Below, in pieces: positions 37,695-47,107 of a stretch of DNA of 64,000 nt. The DNA is from Planctomycetota bacterium. GTDB taxonomy: Bacteria; Planctomycetota; UBA1135; GCA-002686595. The stretch's first letter is position 1, and each line of letters opens with the position of its first letter. Position numbers and translations under genes: made by a program. Under the pieces are notes generated by a model. It was not told the DNA's origin, made no database searches, and worked only from the letters and a program-made list of their open reading frames with translations. Where the stretch lies: NCBI GenBank assembly GCA_027083445.1, contig JALWOP010000156.1:1-64000 (forward strand), in the 5' to 3' direction.

Positions 37695-37954
37695 GGGGTG
37701 GCAGTATCTCGGAGGTGTCCCCGCAGCGGTAGAGGTCGTTGCAGGCGGGGAAGGAGTCGATCGCTTGGCGGCAGGTTCCGGGGTGGCTTTTCAGGAGGGA
37801 CTTCCCCTCGGCATCGATGCCGGCCATCGCCCGCAGCCAGACCTGACGTTGCCTCTTCCCCGGCCAGGTCGACCGTGATCTTGGCGATGCCGAGCTCTTC
37901 CGCAAACGGCGAGATTGCGATCCGGGGGTGGTCGGCGCTCTTCGTGGCGTCCAT
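37695..37954 (-). pseudogene. Possible degraded ORF upstream of the DUF5703 gene
   Basis: One frame reads from ATG 37954 with PRIAISPFAEELGIAKITVD, which looks protein-like. Near 37855 the coding appearance passes to a second frame (QVWLRAMAGIDAEGKS and TCRQAIDSFPACNDLYRCGD) and ends by 37695. This would be one gene split by a single-base shift. The family is not recognised and the signal is weak; it could be chance in GC-rich DNA. Confidence 0.25.
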
Positions 37955-38168
37955 GTCGATGAGATTCCGTTCTCTACGCCTTCCTACACGATGCCCGCCC
38001 GCCTCCAGCATAGTCCCCTATGGGGTGAAGCACGCCATCATGCCGGAAGGGGCCCGTGCCGTGACCGTTCGTCCAGAGGGATCCCTTTGGCCCGGGTTGA
38101 TGAGCACCGTGTCCCAGTCCCCCGCCGGAGAGTCGGTGATGTGGCATCTCCTGCCGCCACCGCATCGC
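37955..38168. other. Unassigned stretch in the 680-nt gap
   Basis: Between the possible ORF remnant and the duplicated tail no supported gene or RNA is seen. Open frames here carry no recognisable motif. Base composition is somewhat less GC-biased than in neighbouring genes. Confidence 0.4.
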
Positions 38169-38249
38169 GCCACGCGCATCGGGAACCCCTTGACCCTCGC
38201 CCTCTGCGGCCCCGCTTTCGATGCGATCCTTGCCTCCTTGGCGGTCGAT
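38169..38249 (+). pseudogene. Duplicated C-terminal tail of the adjacent secreted protein
   Basis: This stretch encodes ATRIGNPLTLALCGPAFDAI and a few further residues. It matches the last 27 residues of the next gene (40608-40688), differing at only a few positions in both protein and DNA. Nothing upstream in this frame resembles the rest of that protein, so it is a remnant left by a tandem duplication and deletion, or the far end of a lost paralogue. It has no start codon or ribosome-binding site of its own. Confidence 0.65.
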
Positions 38250-38372
38250 TGGACGCAGGGCAACACCTTGCCCGAGGGCTGCAAGGAGGAGGAAGGGCCG
38301 AAGGCGGGAAGGGCGAGGGAGCGCGAGTTCCTCGGTGCTTTCATGCCCCATCATTCCCGATAGCATGGGTAC

Positions 38373-40691
38373 ATGGCTCCCTTCCGTCTCACGATTCCCT
38401 TCCTGCTCCTCGGGTGCTTGATCGCCGCCACGCCGGCCTGGGCGTCGAGGCCGCCGTCGGTCCAGGACCCCGCCCCCACCCAAGCGGAAAGCACCACCCT
38501 CGACGGCGTCGGCTTCACCGCCACCTTTCCAGCAAAGTGGCACGGCTGGGAGAGCGCGAATGGGCATGTGTATTTCCTGGACATCCAGGAGACGCCGGTG
38601 GACTCCCTGCGCAACATGGCCGATGGCAGGATCAGCCTGCTGGTGACGTCGACCGCGACGGTGACACCGGAGCAGTTGGCCGGCGAACGGGTGACCGCCG
38701 GCAAGGCGCCCTTCGAGTCGGATGGCTTCCAGTTGGCGGAATCCTTCCCCACCACTCGCAATATCGGCGGCACCAAGCGTGCCGGCCAAGCCATGCGCTG
38801 GGATTCCCCTAAGGAGGGAAGTGCCGCTGTCCGCCAGGAGTACTACCTTTGGGTGGCCGGAGATTGGATCTTCGCTGCCACCCTGAGTGGATCCGAAGGC
38901 GAAGGCGCTTCCTTCGCGGCCGTCAGCGAAGTGATGGCGAACTTGGTGGTCAAGGATTTCGACCCGCAGGCGCTGCGCACGGTTTGGATGGGGAGGCATT
39001 ATTTCCAAGTTCCGGCGCTGACGCCGACGCAGATCCTGTGGGATCAGCAGCCGCATGTGGCCATGACTTGGGTTCCTGGATTCATCGAATTGCTCCTCAT
39101 GCCGCAGGGGTATCAAAAAAACGGGGAGGAAGCTGCGTTCCACGAGATGATTGACCACGAGGCGAAGGTTGCCTTAGGTGCTACTGTCCCCCCGCGCCCC
39201 ATCTTTCGCTGGCATGACGGGGGGATTGTTCGAGGTACCGCCTACTCCACCAAACCTGCTGGGGAGTCCGAAGAGATTGCCGTGCGTGTCTGGTACGTAC
39301 CGGCCGAGAAGGAATTCCTCGTCATCGCCAGTACCCTGAAGGACCCGAGGTACAAGGCGGCCATGGATGCCGAACTTGCCCGTGTCTGGGAGAACCTGCA
39401 TGTGGAGGGTTTCGAGAGGCACCTGGCCCGCTTCGAAGGCCATGGCCTGAGTTTCCTCCACGACCCGATATTGAGACTCCAAGAGAAGTCGCAGCCAAAC
39501 GGTCACCGCGTGCAGCTCGAGGCATATAAGAGCGAAGCCACTTTCTCCTTCACGGTCCGAGACGGGCTCGACACCAGTGATCTCGATGCCACCCTCGCCA
39601 CCCTGCTACAGGAGATGGTCATCAAGGAAAACCCGATCTTGGCCAAGCCTGCGGTAGAACGCATGAATGGGAGTTTCCTCGGCCAGGAAGGCGGTCTTAG
39701 CGCTTCCTTCTCACGAGACGGTAAGGAGAGGAAGATCTACCTCTACGGCTCTCCCCTGGCCGACGGCAAGCTCGCCTTGGCCGAACTCACCACCCGTGCC
39801 GAGGACAAGCAGGACAACCTGTTGATCTTCGCCAACCTGTTGGCCCAGACGAAAACCGTGACCGTCACCCCCCAGGTAGTGAAGTTGAAGTCATGCCACT
39901 TCATCTTCCGAGCGGATCACGACTGGGGGCTCGATCTGGAACCCGTTTCCCCCACTCCGTACCTTAGCCCTTCGTACCTGGCCCCTTCGCTTCTGCATGG
40001 TGAGGATACGATAATCCACATCACTTCCGAGTCCGGCGTCGCGAGCCGCGCCCACTCGGAGATCAGCGGTGAGTTGATAGATGCCGATCCGGTGGAACGC
40101 CTGGGAGTCATCGCCAACGAGACCCTGGACTGGACACAGAGGGTCGACCGGGGTGATTCCTACACGATCGGAGAGGCCTTCGGCGCCACCTTGCCCCTCG
40201 CCGGCAGTTTCGCTTTGCTGCGCCAATACGACCGAAGCAATGGGCCCGATCGGGGACGCGTCCGCTTGTACATCTTTGCCACCGCGAAGGAAATCATCCG
40301 GATCCGGGTAAGGAGTCCGGTGGATGCGGATCCGGCGCTCGAGGCCGATATCCAGGAATTCCTGGCATCCCTGACGCCCACCTCGCAATTGGACCACGAG
40401 AACATGAAGCCGCGCGCGGTAGCCAGCGGGACGGGATTCCATATCACCCTGCCTCCCGGCTACACCTTCCAGCGTTCACCCCAGGCCGACGGCCCCGACC
40501 TGCGCATCCAAACCGCCGGACGGGACGACGCCGTGCTTGAACTGTCCGTGGTCGGCGCCGATGCCGCCGGCCCCGACATCGTGGAGTGCGACGGCCTCCG
40601 CATCCGCGCCACCCGCACCGGCAACCCCGCCGCCCTCGCCCTCTGCGGCCCCGCCTTCGACGCGATCCTCGCCTCCTCGGCCGCCGACTAG
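38373..40691 (+). CDS. Large exported protein of unknown function
   Basis: The 772-aa protein has a signal peptide (1-24, ending AWA). The mature part appears to be three or four repeated alpha-beta modules of about 170-200 residues, each with a strand such as FTATFPAKWHGW, FSFTVRDGLDT or FHITLPPGYTFQRS. These recall PsbP/DUF1795-like folds, but I cannot name the family. The C-terminus (LALCGPAFDAILASSAAD) is duplicated upstream at 38169-38249. ATG 38373 lies six nt after TAGCAT, in line with the leaderless starts elsewhere. The next gene is convergent across 118 nt without genes. Confidence 0.72.
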   Translation: MAPFRLTIPFLLLGCLIAATPAWASRPPSVQDPAPTQAESTTLDGVGFTATFPAKWHGWESANGHVYFLDIQETPVDSLRNMADGRISLLVTSTATVTPEQLAGERVTAGKAPFESDGFQLAESFPTTRNIGGTKRAGQAMRWDSPKEGSAAVRQEYYLWVAGDWIFAATLSGSEGEGASFAAVSEVMANLVVKDFDPQALRTVWMGRHYFQVPALTPTQILWDQQPHVAMTWVPGFIELLLMPQGYQKNGEEAAFHEMIDHEAKVALGATVPPRPIFRWHDGGIVRGTAYSTKPAGESEEIAVRVWYVPAEKEFLVIASTLKDPRYKAAMDAELARVWENLHVEGFERHLARFEGHGLSFLHDPILRLQEKSQPNGHRVQLEAYKSEATFSFTVRDGLDTSDLDATLATLLQEMVIKENPILAKPAVERMNGSFLGQEGGLSASFSRDGKERKIYLYGSPLADGKLALAELTTRAEDKQDNLLIFANLLAQTKTVTVTPQVVKLKSCHFIFRADHDWGLDLEPVSPTPYLSPSYLAPSLLHGEDTIIHITSESGVASRAHSEISGELIDADPVERLGVIANETLDWTQRVDRGDSYTIGEAFGATLPLAGSFALLRQYDRSNGPDRGRVRLYIFATAKEIIRIRVRSPVDADPALEADIQEFLASLTPTSQLDHENMKPRAVASGTGFHITLPPGYTFQRSPQADGPDLRIQTAGRDDAVLELSVVGADAAGPDIVECDGLRIRATRTGNPAALALCGPAFDAILASSAAD

Positions 40692-40809
40692 ACCCCGATC
40701 TTGCCTTACCTCATCCCATCAGGCGGCCCCAGATCCTGATCCGGAAGGGCAGCCGAATCTGCAGATTGCCCCCAAAGTAGGACCACCCACCAAGACCCTT
40801 GGTGCCTCA
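40692..40809. other. Non-coding convergent gap
   Basis: The 118-nt gap contains no gene. It is poorer in GC than the flanks and includes GCCCCCAAAGTAGGACC and GGTGCCTCACT. These look like the sort of sequence found at ends of insertion elements, but no transposase or matching second end is present. Confidence 0.3.
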
Positions 40810-42252
40810 CTAGAGTAGAGGACTGAAAACTCCGGCCGCGTTCTCCCACAGTCGGGTTCCCAGCCCCCGCTGCGCGACCCGCTCCCAACCCACGCGGCGG
40901 GAACGCTCGACATAGCCCATCTGCATGAAGCGCAGTTGGCTGGCAAAGTCGCTGTCGTAGATCAGCGTGGAGACCTCGTAGTTCAAATCGAAGCTACGCT
41001 GGTCGAAGTTGGCCGTCGTCACCAGCGCTAGACGCCGGTCCACCGTGAGGGTCTTGGCGTGCAGCAGACCGTCGAGGAACTCGTGGATCTCCACGCCCGC
41101 CCGCAAGAGGGATGCGTAGTGGCTGCGACTGACCGCCGCGACGAGCTTGGAGTCGTTACGCGCGGGCAGGACCAACACAACGCGCACGCCGCGCCGCGCA
41201 GCCGTACAGAGACTGGCCACCTCCGCCGGACCCGGGACGAAGTAGGGGGTCGTCAGGACCAACTCCTCGGTCGCCCGGTGGATCGAAGCCAAGGACATCT
41301 GCTCGAGCGCTTCGCTGTCGTGGCTCGGACCGGTGGGCAGGACCTGTACCGGGACGCCACCCTCCTGGGGGGTGGGACTGATTCCCAGGGCATCCTTGGG
41401 ATAGGTATCGGTTTCGGCATGCCAGTCGGTCACAAAGATGTCCTGGAGATCCCGTACCGCCGGTCCCACGACACGCAACATGCAGTCCACCCACGGCGCG
41501 TACTTGCGCTTGGGCGCAAAGGAAGCCGAAGCGATGTTCTGTGAGCCGGTATACCCGATAGTCCCATCGATGATCGCCAGCTTGCGGTGGTTGCGCAGGT
41601 CGATCCGCGAGACGAGCATGCGCAGGATGCTGACCGGCAAGGCACGCACCACCTCGACTCCGGCAGCCCGCAACCGCCCGCAGGTCTCCGAGCGGAGGAA
41701 GGCCCGCGAACCCACATCATCCAAGAGCAACCGGCAGTGCACTCCGCGGCGGGCGGCCCGCTCGACCGACTCGGCCACGGTCCTGCCAGCCTCGTCATCG
41801 AGCCAGATGTAGAAGAGCAGGTGGCAGTGCTCCCGGGCCGCATCGATGTCGGCGATCAAGGATTCCAAGACCTGCTCCGTATCGCTCATCAGCGTGAGCA
41901 GGTTGCCCGGCCGGGGCGGGGCTCCGCCCACAGCGGAGGCGAGGGAGACCTCGGCCTGGTACTCGGGAAGCTGCGCCACCTGGTGGGCGCGTGGCCGGAG
42001 GTGGGCGGTCTCCTCGATCAGCCTCTGATTCAACTGTTCGCGCTCACGCCGACGCCGCCCCCCCACGACCGTCTCGCCCATCAGGAACCAGAGCACGATG
42101 CCCACGCCGGGCAGGAAGAAGAGCACCATCAGCCAGGCCAGGGTGCTGGCCGGTTTGCGCGCTCCCTTGAGCAGGACGCGCAGGGCGACGCCCCAAGCCA
42201 GGGCCGCCCAGGAGGCCGCCACGGCGGGCCACCACTCAGAGAGCAAGTGCAC
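40810..42252 (-). CDS. cls: Cardiolipin synthase (phospholipase D superfamily)
   Basis: The 480-aa protein has two N-terminal membrane helices (about 5-25 and 38-58, with LAWLMVLFFLPGVGIVLWFL). Two HKD motifs follow: HRKLAIIDG near residue 221 and HAKTLTVD near 395. This layout and length are those of bacterial ClsA-type enzymes, which condense two phosphatidylglycerols, or PG with another phospholipid, at the inner membrane. GTG 42252 is preferred to ATG 42288: it gives the normal Cls start, and GAGAAT lies six nt upstream. It diverges from nagA. Confidence 0.93.
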   Translation of the reverse strand: MHLLSEWWPAVAASWAALAWGVALRVLLKGARKPASTLAWLMVLFFLPGVGIVLWFLMGETVVGGRRRREREQLNQRLIEETAHLRPRAHQVAQLPEYQAEVSLASAVGGAPPRPGNLLTLMSDTEQVLESLIADIDAAREHCHLLFYIWLDDEAGRTVAESVERAARRGVHCRLLLDDVGSRAFLRSETCGRLRAAGVEVVRALPVSILRMLVSRIDLRNHRKLAIIDGTIGYTGSQNIASASFAPKRKYAPWVDCMLRVVGPAVRDLQDIFVTDWHAETDTYPKDALGISPTPQEGGVPVQVLPTGPSHDSEALEQMSLASIHRATEELVLTTPYFVPGPAEVASLCTAARRGVRVVLVLPARNDSKLVAAVSRSHYASLLRAGVEIHEFLDGLLHAKTLTVDRRLALVTTANFDQRSFDLNYEVSTLIYDSDFASQLRFMQMGYVERSRRVGWERVAQRGLGTRLWENAAGVFSPLL

Positions 42253-42311
42253 CCCGCGATTCTCCCGCCTGGGCGGGTCCCCTGGCAAGGGCAGGGGGTA
42301 GCCTGCTCCTG

Positions 42312-43421
42312 ATGTCCCCAGAGCTTCTTCTGCCCGACGCCATCCTCCTGCCCACAGGCCTCGTCTCGGGGGTTTCCCTCGGGATCGAGGAGGGTCGCAT
42401 CACGCACATCGGTCGGCACACGGGTAGCGCTTCGCCCCGGCGCCTCGCGGGAACCCTCCTCCCCGGCGCGATCGACATGCAGGTCAACGGGGCCGGGGGG
42501 CGCGATGTGGGCGAAGGGTCGGTCGAAGCCCTCGATCGAATCGCGACCACGGTGCTCGCCGGCGGAGCCACCGCCTTCCTGCCGACCCTGATCTCGGCCC
42601 CCTTCCCCCTCCTCTTGGAACGGCTGCGCGCCGTGGCGCGTTGGATCGAATCGGGTCCCACGGGCGGAGCCCAGCCCCTGGGGATCCATCTCGAAGGACC
42701 CTTCCTGGAACTGGCGGGTGCCCACCCGCCCGAAGCCTTGATCGATCCCACCCCCGAGCGGATCGAGGCCATCCTGGACGCCGCGGCGGGACACCTGGCC
42801 CTCGTGACCCTGGCCCCGGGACGGGAGGGTGCCGTCGAGGCGGTGCGCTCCCTGACCGCCGCCGGGGTGCGCGTCTCCCTGGGCCACGGGGCGGATGCAG
42901 GCGCCTTCACCGCCTGTGTCGATGCGGGGGCGACCCTCGTGACCCACCTCTTCAACGCGATGAGCCCGATCCACCACCGCCGCGCCTCCTTGGCCCTCGC
43001 AGCCCTCGATGATCCGCGGCTCCTCTGTGGTGTGATCGCCGACGGTCAGCACCTCTCCGCACCGGCCCTGCGCCTGGCCTGGCGCATCCTCGGGCGGCAA
43101 CGCATGCTCCTGGTCACCGACAGCAGCGCACCGGCAGGATGTGGGGACGGCACCTTCCTTCTGGGGGATCGACGCGTAGAGGCCCGGGGGGGCGTGGTCA
43201 CCGACGAGGAGGGGGGCCTGGCCGGTTCCGCTGCGCTCATGCGGGACGTGGTCGCCGGAATGGGAGCGGCGGTGGAGGAACTCGAGCCCGCCGACTGGGC
43301 CGCCCTCACCAGCACGAACGCCGCCCGTGCCCTGGGGCTCACCACCGAACTGGTCCCCGGGGCCCCGGCCCGCTTCAGCCTGCTCGGCCCCCATGGAGAG
43401 TGGTCGGCACGGATCGCTTGA
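42312..43421 (+). CDS. nagA: N-acetylglucosamine-6-phosphate deacetylase
   Basis: The 369-aa amidohydrolase converts GlcNAc-6-phosphate to glucosamine-6-phosphate plus acetate. Metal and catalytic motifs are in place: DMQVNGAGGRDV in the early barrel, GIHLEGPFLE (Glu near residue 128), SLGHG, THLFNAMSPIHHR, and the catalytic aspartate in VTDSSAPAG. No nagB or phosphotransferase gene adjoins, so amino-sugar breakdown genes are scattered. ATG 42312 is seven nt after TAGCCT. The cls gene diverges from here. Confidence 0.95.
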   Translation: MSPELLLPDAILLPTGLVSGVSLGIEEGRITHIGRHTGSASPRRLAGTLLPGAIDMQVNGAGGRDVGEGSVEALDRIATTVLAGGATAFLPTLISAPFPLLLERLRAVARWIESGPTGGAQPLGIHLEGPFLELAGAHPPEALIDPTPERIEAILDAAAGHLALVTLAPGREGAVEAVRSLTAAGVRVSLGHGADAGAFTACVDAGATLVTHLFNAMSPIHHRRASLALAALDDPRLLCGVIADGQHLSAPALRLAWRILGRQRMLLVTDSSAPAGCGDGTFLLGDRRVEARGGVVTDEEGGLAGSAALMRDVVAGMGAAVEELEPADWAALTSTNAARALGLTTELVPGAPARFSLLGPHGEWSARIA

Positions 43422-43481
43422 CCCCCCCGACTGACCGCGAGAGGAGGCCTTGCTATCCTCCCCCCAAACCGCGGAGAGACC

Positions 43482-45173
43482 ATGGCCAAGAGCGACAGCA
43501 GCGAGACGAGCGAGCGGCAGAACTTCATCGAGCGGGAGATCGAATGCGATCTGGCCGAAGGGCGCGTGACTCGCGTGCATACGCGCTTCCCCCCCGAACC
43601 CAACGGCTATCTGCACATCGGTCACGCCAAGGCCATCTGCGTCGACTTCGGGTTGGCCCGGAAGTTCGGTGGAGTCTGCAACCTCCGCTTCGACGACACC
43701 AATCCCACCAAAGAGGACGTCGAGTACGTAGAGGCCATCCAGGAAGACATCCGCTGGCTCGGATTCGATTGGCAGGACAACCTCTACTTCGCCTCGGGTT
43801 GGTTCGAGGATCTCTACCGCTTCGCCGAGCACTTGGTGCGCGAAGGGAACGCCTACGTCTGTGACCTCTCGGCCGACCAGATCCGCGAGTACCGCGGGTT
43901 CCCCGAGCCGGGTCGCAACAGCCCCTACCGGGATCGCTCACCCGAGGAAAACCTGGACCTCCTGCGGCGCATGCGCGCCGGAGAGTTCCCCGACGGGTCG
44001 CGCACCCTGCGGGCGAAGATCGACATGGCGTCGCCCAACATCAATCTGCGCGACCCGGTGCTCTATCGCATCCTGCGCGCCCACCACCACCGCACCGGCG
44101 ATGAGTGGTGCATCTACCCGATGTACGACTTCGCCCATGGGCAATGCGATGCCCTAGAGGGCATCACCCATTCCCTGTGCACGCTCGAGTTCGAAAACCA
44201 TCGTCCCCTCTATGACTGGCTCCTCGAGCACCTACCGATCGAGAAACGGCCCCGTCAGATCGAGTTCGCACGCCTGAAGCTGACCTACACCATGGTCTCC
44301 AAGCGCAAGCTGTTGCAACTGATCGAGGAGCAGGTGGTCGAGGGCTGGAGCGATCCGCGCATGCCCACCCTGCGAGCCATGCGCCGACGTGGCTACACCC
44401 CCGCCGCCATCCGCAACTTCTGCGCCGGAATCGGAGTGGCCAAGTTCAACAGTACGGTCGATCTGGTCGTGCTGGAGAACGCACTGCGTGAGGATCTCAA
44501 CAGGATCGCCCTGCGGCGCATGGCGGTCCAGCGCCCCCTGCGAGTCACCCTCACCAACTGGCCCCAAGGACGTGTGGAGGAGCTGGAGGCGGTCAACAAC
44601 CCCGAAGATGAGAGCGCGGGGTCACGCAAGGTCCCCTTCAGCGGCACGCTCTACATCGAAGAAGACGACTTCCGCGAGGAACCGCCGCCCAAGTTCTTCC
44701 GACTCAAGCCGGGGGGGCGCGTGCGCCTGCGCTATGCCTACGTCATCACCTGTGACGAGGTCGTCAAGGACACCGAGGGCCGCGTGGTCGAACTGCGCTG
44801 CCGCTATCACCCCGAAACCCTGGGAGGAGGCAAGCCCGCCGAGGGGGGCAAGGTCAAGGGCATCGTGCACTGGGTCAGTGCCGCCCACGCCGTGGAGGCG
44901 GAGATTCGTCTCTATGACAACCTCTTCGCCAAGCCGGACCCCGAAGAGGTGGCCGAGGGCGGACACTGGCGCGACAACCTGAACCCGAAGTCGCTCGAAG
45001 TCCTGCCTTCGGCGAAGCTCGAACCGAGCCTGGCTGAGGCCAAGAAGGGCGAGCGCTTCCAGTTCGAGCGCCTGGGGTACTACTGCCGGGACACGGAGTC
45101 TCCCGGGCTGGTCTTCAATCGCACGGTCACCCTGCGCGATACCTGGGCCAAGATCGAAAAGCGGGGCTCCTAG
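43482..45173 (+). CDS. glnS: Glutaminyl-tRNA synthetase
   Basis: The 563-aa class I synthetase shows [20 protein letters not shown] with HIGH at 45-48, the KMSKS-equivalent MVSKRKL at 271-277, and the C-terminal anticodon-binding barrels ([17 protein letters not shown], then GIVHWVSA). The [13 protein letters not shown] stretch separates GlnRS from GluRS. Its presence means glutamine is charged directly, so an amidotransferase route is not required for Gln-tRNA. A leader of about 17 nt carries GGAGAG, and TATCCT lies upstream at 43454-43459. Length is close to the E. coli enzyme. Confidence 0.97.
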   Translation: MAKSDSSETSERQNFIEREIECDLAEGRVTRVHTRFPPEPNGYLHIGHAKAICVDFGLARKFGGVCNLRFDDTNPTKEDVEYVEAIQEDIRWLGFDWQDNLYFASGWFEDLYRFAEHLVREGNAYVCDLSADQIREYRGFPEPGRNSPYRDRSPEENLDLLRRMRAGEFPDGSRTLRAKIDMASPNINLRDPVLYRILRAHHHRTGDEWCIYPMYDFAHGQCDALEGITHSLCTLEFENHRPLYDWLLEHLPIEKRPRQIEFARLKLTYTMVSKRKLLQLIEEQVVEGWSDPRMPTLRAMRRRGYTPAAIRNFCAGIGVAKFNSTVDLVVLENALREDLNRIALRRMAVQRPLRVTLTNWPQGRVEELEAVNNPEDESAGSRKVPFSGTLYIEEDDFREEPPPKFFRLKPGGRVRLRYAYVITCDEVVKDTEGRVVELRCRYHPETLGGGKPAEGGKVKGIVHWVSAAHAVEAEIRLYDNLFAKPDPEEVAEGGHWRDNLNPKSLEVLPSAKLEPSLAEAKKGERFQFERLGYYCRDTESPGLVFNRTVTLRDTWAKIEKRGS

Positions 45174-45183
45174 CCACGGCACC

Positions 45184-45735
45184 ATGCAGGCCGCGCTTCG
45201 GTTCGCCCATGCCATCGACGCCTTGCACCGCGGCCTGGCGCGCGTCGTTGCCTGGCTCACCCTGGCGATGGTCCTGGTCGGAGCCTACAACGCTCTGGCC
45301 CGCTACATCGGACCCTCGCTGGGGCTCTCCCTGGCCTCGAACGCCTACCTGGAGTTGCAGTGGTACCTCTTCAGCCTGGTCTTCCTGCTGGGAGCGCCCT
45401 ACACCTTGCAGAGCGGCGGCCATGTGCGCGTCGACGTGCTCTACGGGAGTCACAAGCCGGTAGCCAAGGCCTGGATCGATCTCGTTGGAACGCTGCTCTT
45501 CCTCTTGCCCTTCTGTGCGGTAGCCACCTGGTATAGCTGGCAGTTCGCCATGCTCAGCCTTGGCGAGCACGAGGTCTCCTCGGATCCCGGCGGCCTTCTC
45601 CGCTGGCCGATCAAGCTGGTCGTTCCGGTGGCGTTCATCCTGGTGGGCCTGCAAGGCATCGCCGAAGCGATCCGCAGCCTTGCGATTCTGCGTTCTCCTC
45701 CCGGCGACAAGGAACGAGAGGGAGAGGCCGCATGA
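45184..45735 (+). CDS. dctQ: TRAP transporter small permease (DctQ)
   Basis: The 183-aa protein has four hydrophobic helices, with the DctQ patterns LELQWYLFSLVFLLGAPYTL, VRVDVLYG and PIKLVVPVAFILVGLQGIAEAI. It is the small membrane subunit of a tripartite ATP-independent uptake system. The gene begins 10 nt after glnS and overlaps the dctM start by 4 nt (45732-45735). The matching binding protein is probably the product of the gene at 51245-52369, on the other strand. Confidence 0.92.
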   Translation: MQAALRFAHAIDALHRGLARVVAWLTLAMVLVGAYNALARYIGPSLGLSLASNAYLELQWYLFSLVFLLGAPYTLQSGGHVRVDVLYGSHKPVAKAWIDLVGTLLFLLPFCAVATWYSWQFAMLSLGEHEVSSDPGGLLRWPIKLVVPVAFILVGLQGIAEAIRSLAILRSPPGDKEREGEAA

Positions 45736-47069
45736 GCACCTTCCTCGGACCGCTGATGTTCATCGTGGTCCTGCTCCTGATCTTCGTCGGCTTCCCCGTC
45801 GCCTTCACCCTGGGAGGCGTCGCCCTGATCTTCGCCTTTCTCGGAGTGCAGGCGGGACTGCTCGATTGGAGCCTGTTGGGCGCCTTCCCCGACCGCGTCT
45901 TCGGGGTGATGTCCAACCAGATCCTGCTGGCGGTGCCCTTCTTCATCTTCATGGGCACCCTGTTGCAGCGCTCGCGATTGGCCGAGGATCTCCTGCGCAC
46001 GATCGGGCTGCTCTTCGGTCCGCGCCGGGGCGGCCTCGCCCTGGCCGTGGTCTTCGTCGGTGCGCTCCTCGCTGCCGCGACCGGTGTAGTCGGAGCGTCC
46101 GTCGTGGCCATGGGCATGATTTCCCTGCCGATCATGACCCGCTACGGTTACTCGGCTCCCCTCTCGACGGGGGTGATCTGCGCCTCGGGAACCCTGGGCC
46201 AGATCGTGCCGCCCAGCGTCGTGCTGGTCGTGCTCGCCGATCAACTCGGGGGCCTCAGCGTCGGAGACATGTTCATCGGAGCACTGCTACCCGGCCTGAT
46301 GCTGGCGGTGTTCTATGCGATCTACGTGGCCCTGGTCGCCTGGCGCCATCCCGAGGCCGCGCCTGCCATTCCCAAGTCCGAGCGCGAGAGCGTCCGGAAT
46401 CTCCCGCGCGAAGTGCTGCGCGTGATGCTGCCTCCCCTGGTGCTGATCCTGGTCGTCCTGGGCAGCATCTTCGCCGGCATCGCCACACCGACGGAGGCCG
46501 GCGCGCTCGGCTCTGTGGGCGCCATGGCCCTGGCAGCGATCAATCGCAGGCTCACCCGGAAGGCTCTGGGGGAGACGATGCAGGAAACCATGCGGCTCAC
46601 GAGCATGGTCGTCTTCCTCTTGATCGGTTCGACCGCCTTCACCCTCGTGTTTCGTGGTTTGGCAGGGGACCTGTGGATCAAGGAGTTGCTCACCGGGCTG
46701 CCCGGCGGCCGCATCGGACTGCTGCTCGTAGCCAACCTGGCCGTCTTCCTGCTTGGATTCTTCATCGACTTCTTCGAAATCGCCTTCATCATCCTGCCCT
46801 TGATCGTCCCCGCCGCCGAAGCCCTGGGGATCCAGGGACGCGAGATGATCTGGTTCGGCGTGATGATCGCCATGAACCTGCAGACGAGCTTCCTGACGCC
46901 CCCCTTCGGTTTCTCGCTCTTCTACCTGCGCGGGGTGGCCCCCAAGGAGATCACGACCGCCCAGATCTACCGCGGCGTGCTCCCCTTCATCGCCATCCAA
47001 CTGATCGGCCTGGCGCTGGTGATCCTCTTCCCCCAGATCGTGCTGGGGCTCCTGCCCTCTTCGCCCTGA
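45732..47069 (+). CDS. dctM: TRAP transporter large permease (DctM)
   Basis: The 445-aa protein has twelve or so membrane segments and typical DctM stretches: SNQILLAVPFFIFMGTLLQRS, SGTLGQIVPPSVVLVVLADQ, FFIDFFEIAFIILPL and QTSFLTPPFGFSLFYLRGV. It forms the ion-coupled channel with DctQ. It is translationally coupled to dctQ by a 4-nt overlap, and convergent with the DUF1501 gene 38 nt beyond its stop. Confidence 0.95.
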   Translation: MSTFLGPLMFIVVLLLIFVGFPVAFTLGGVALIFAFLGVQAGLLDWSLLGAFPDRVFGVMSNQILLAVPFFIFMGTLLQRSRLAEDLLRTIGLLFGPRRGGLALAVVFVGALLAAATGVVGASVVAMGMISLPIMTRYGYSAPLSTGVICASGTLGQIVPPSVVLVVLADQLGGLSVGDMFIGALLPGLMLAVFYAIYVALVAWRHPEAAPAIPKSERESVRNLPREVLRVMLPPLVLILVVLGSIFAGIATPTEAGALGSVGAMALAAINRRLTRKALGETMQETMRLTSMVVFLLIGSTAFTLVFRGLAGDLWIKELLTGLPGGRIGLLLVANLAVFLLGFFIDFFEIAFIILPLIVPAAEALGIQGREMIWFGVMIAMNLQTSFLTPPFGFSLFYLRGVAPKEITTAQIYRGVLPFIAIQLIGLALVILFPQIVLGLLPSSP

Positions 47070-47107
47070 CCCGGCTCGGAATCAGCCAAGCGCGAGCGGC
47101 GACAAAC

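Noticed and set aside
40692-40809. Insertion-sequence end
   Set aside because: Only vaguely similar; no transposase, no matching inverted end and no target duplication found.
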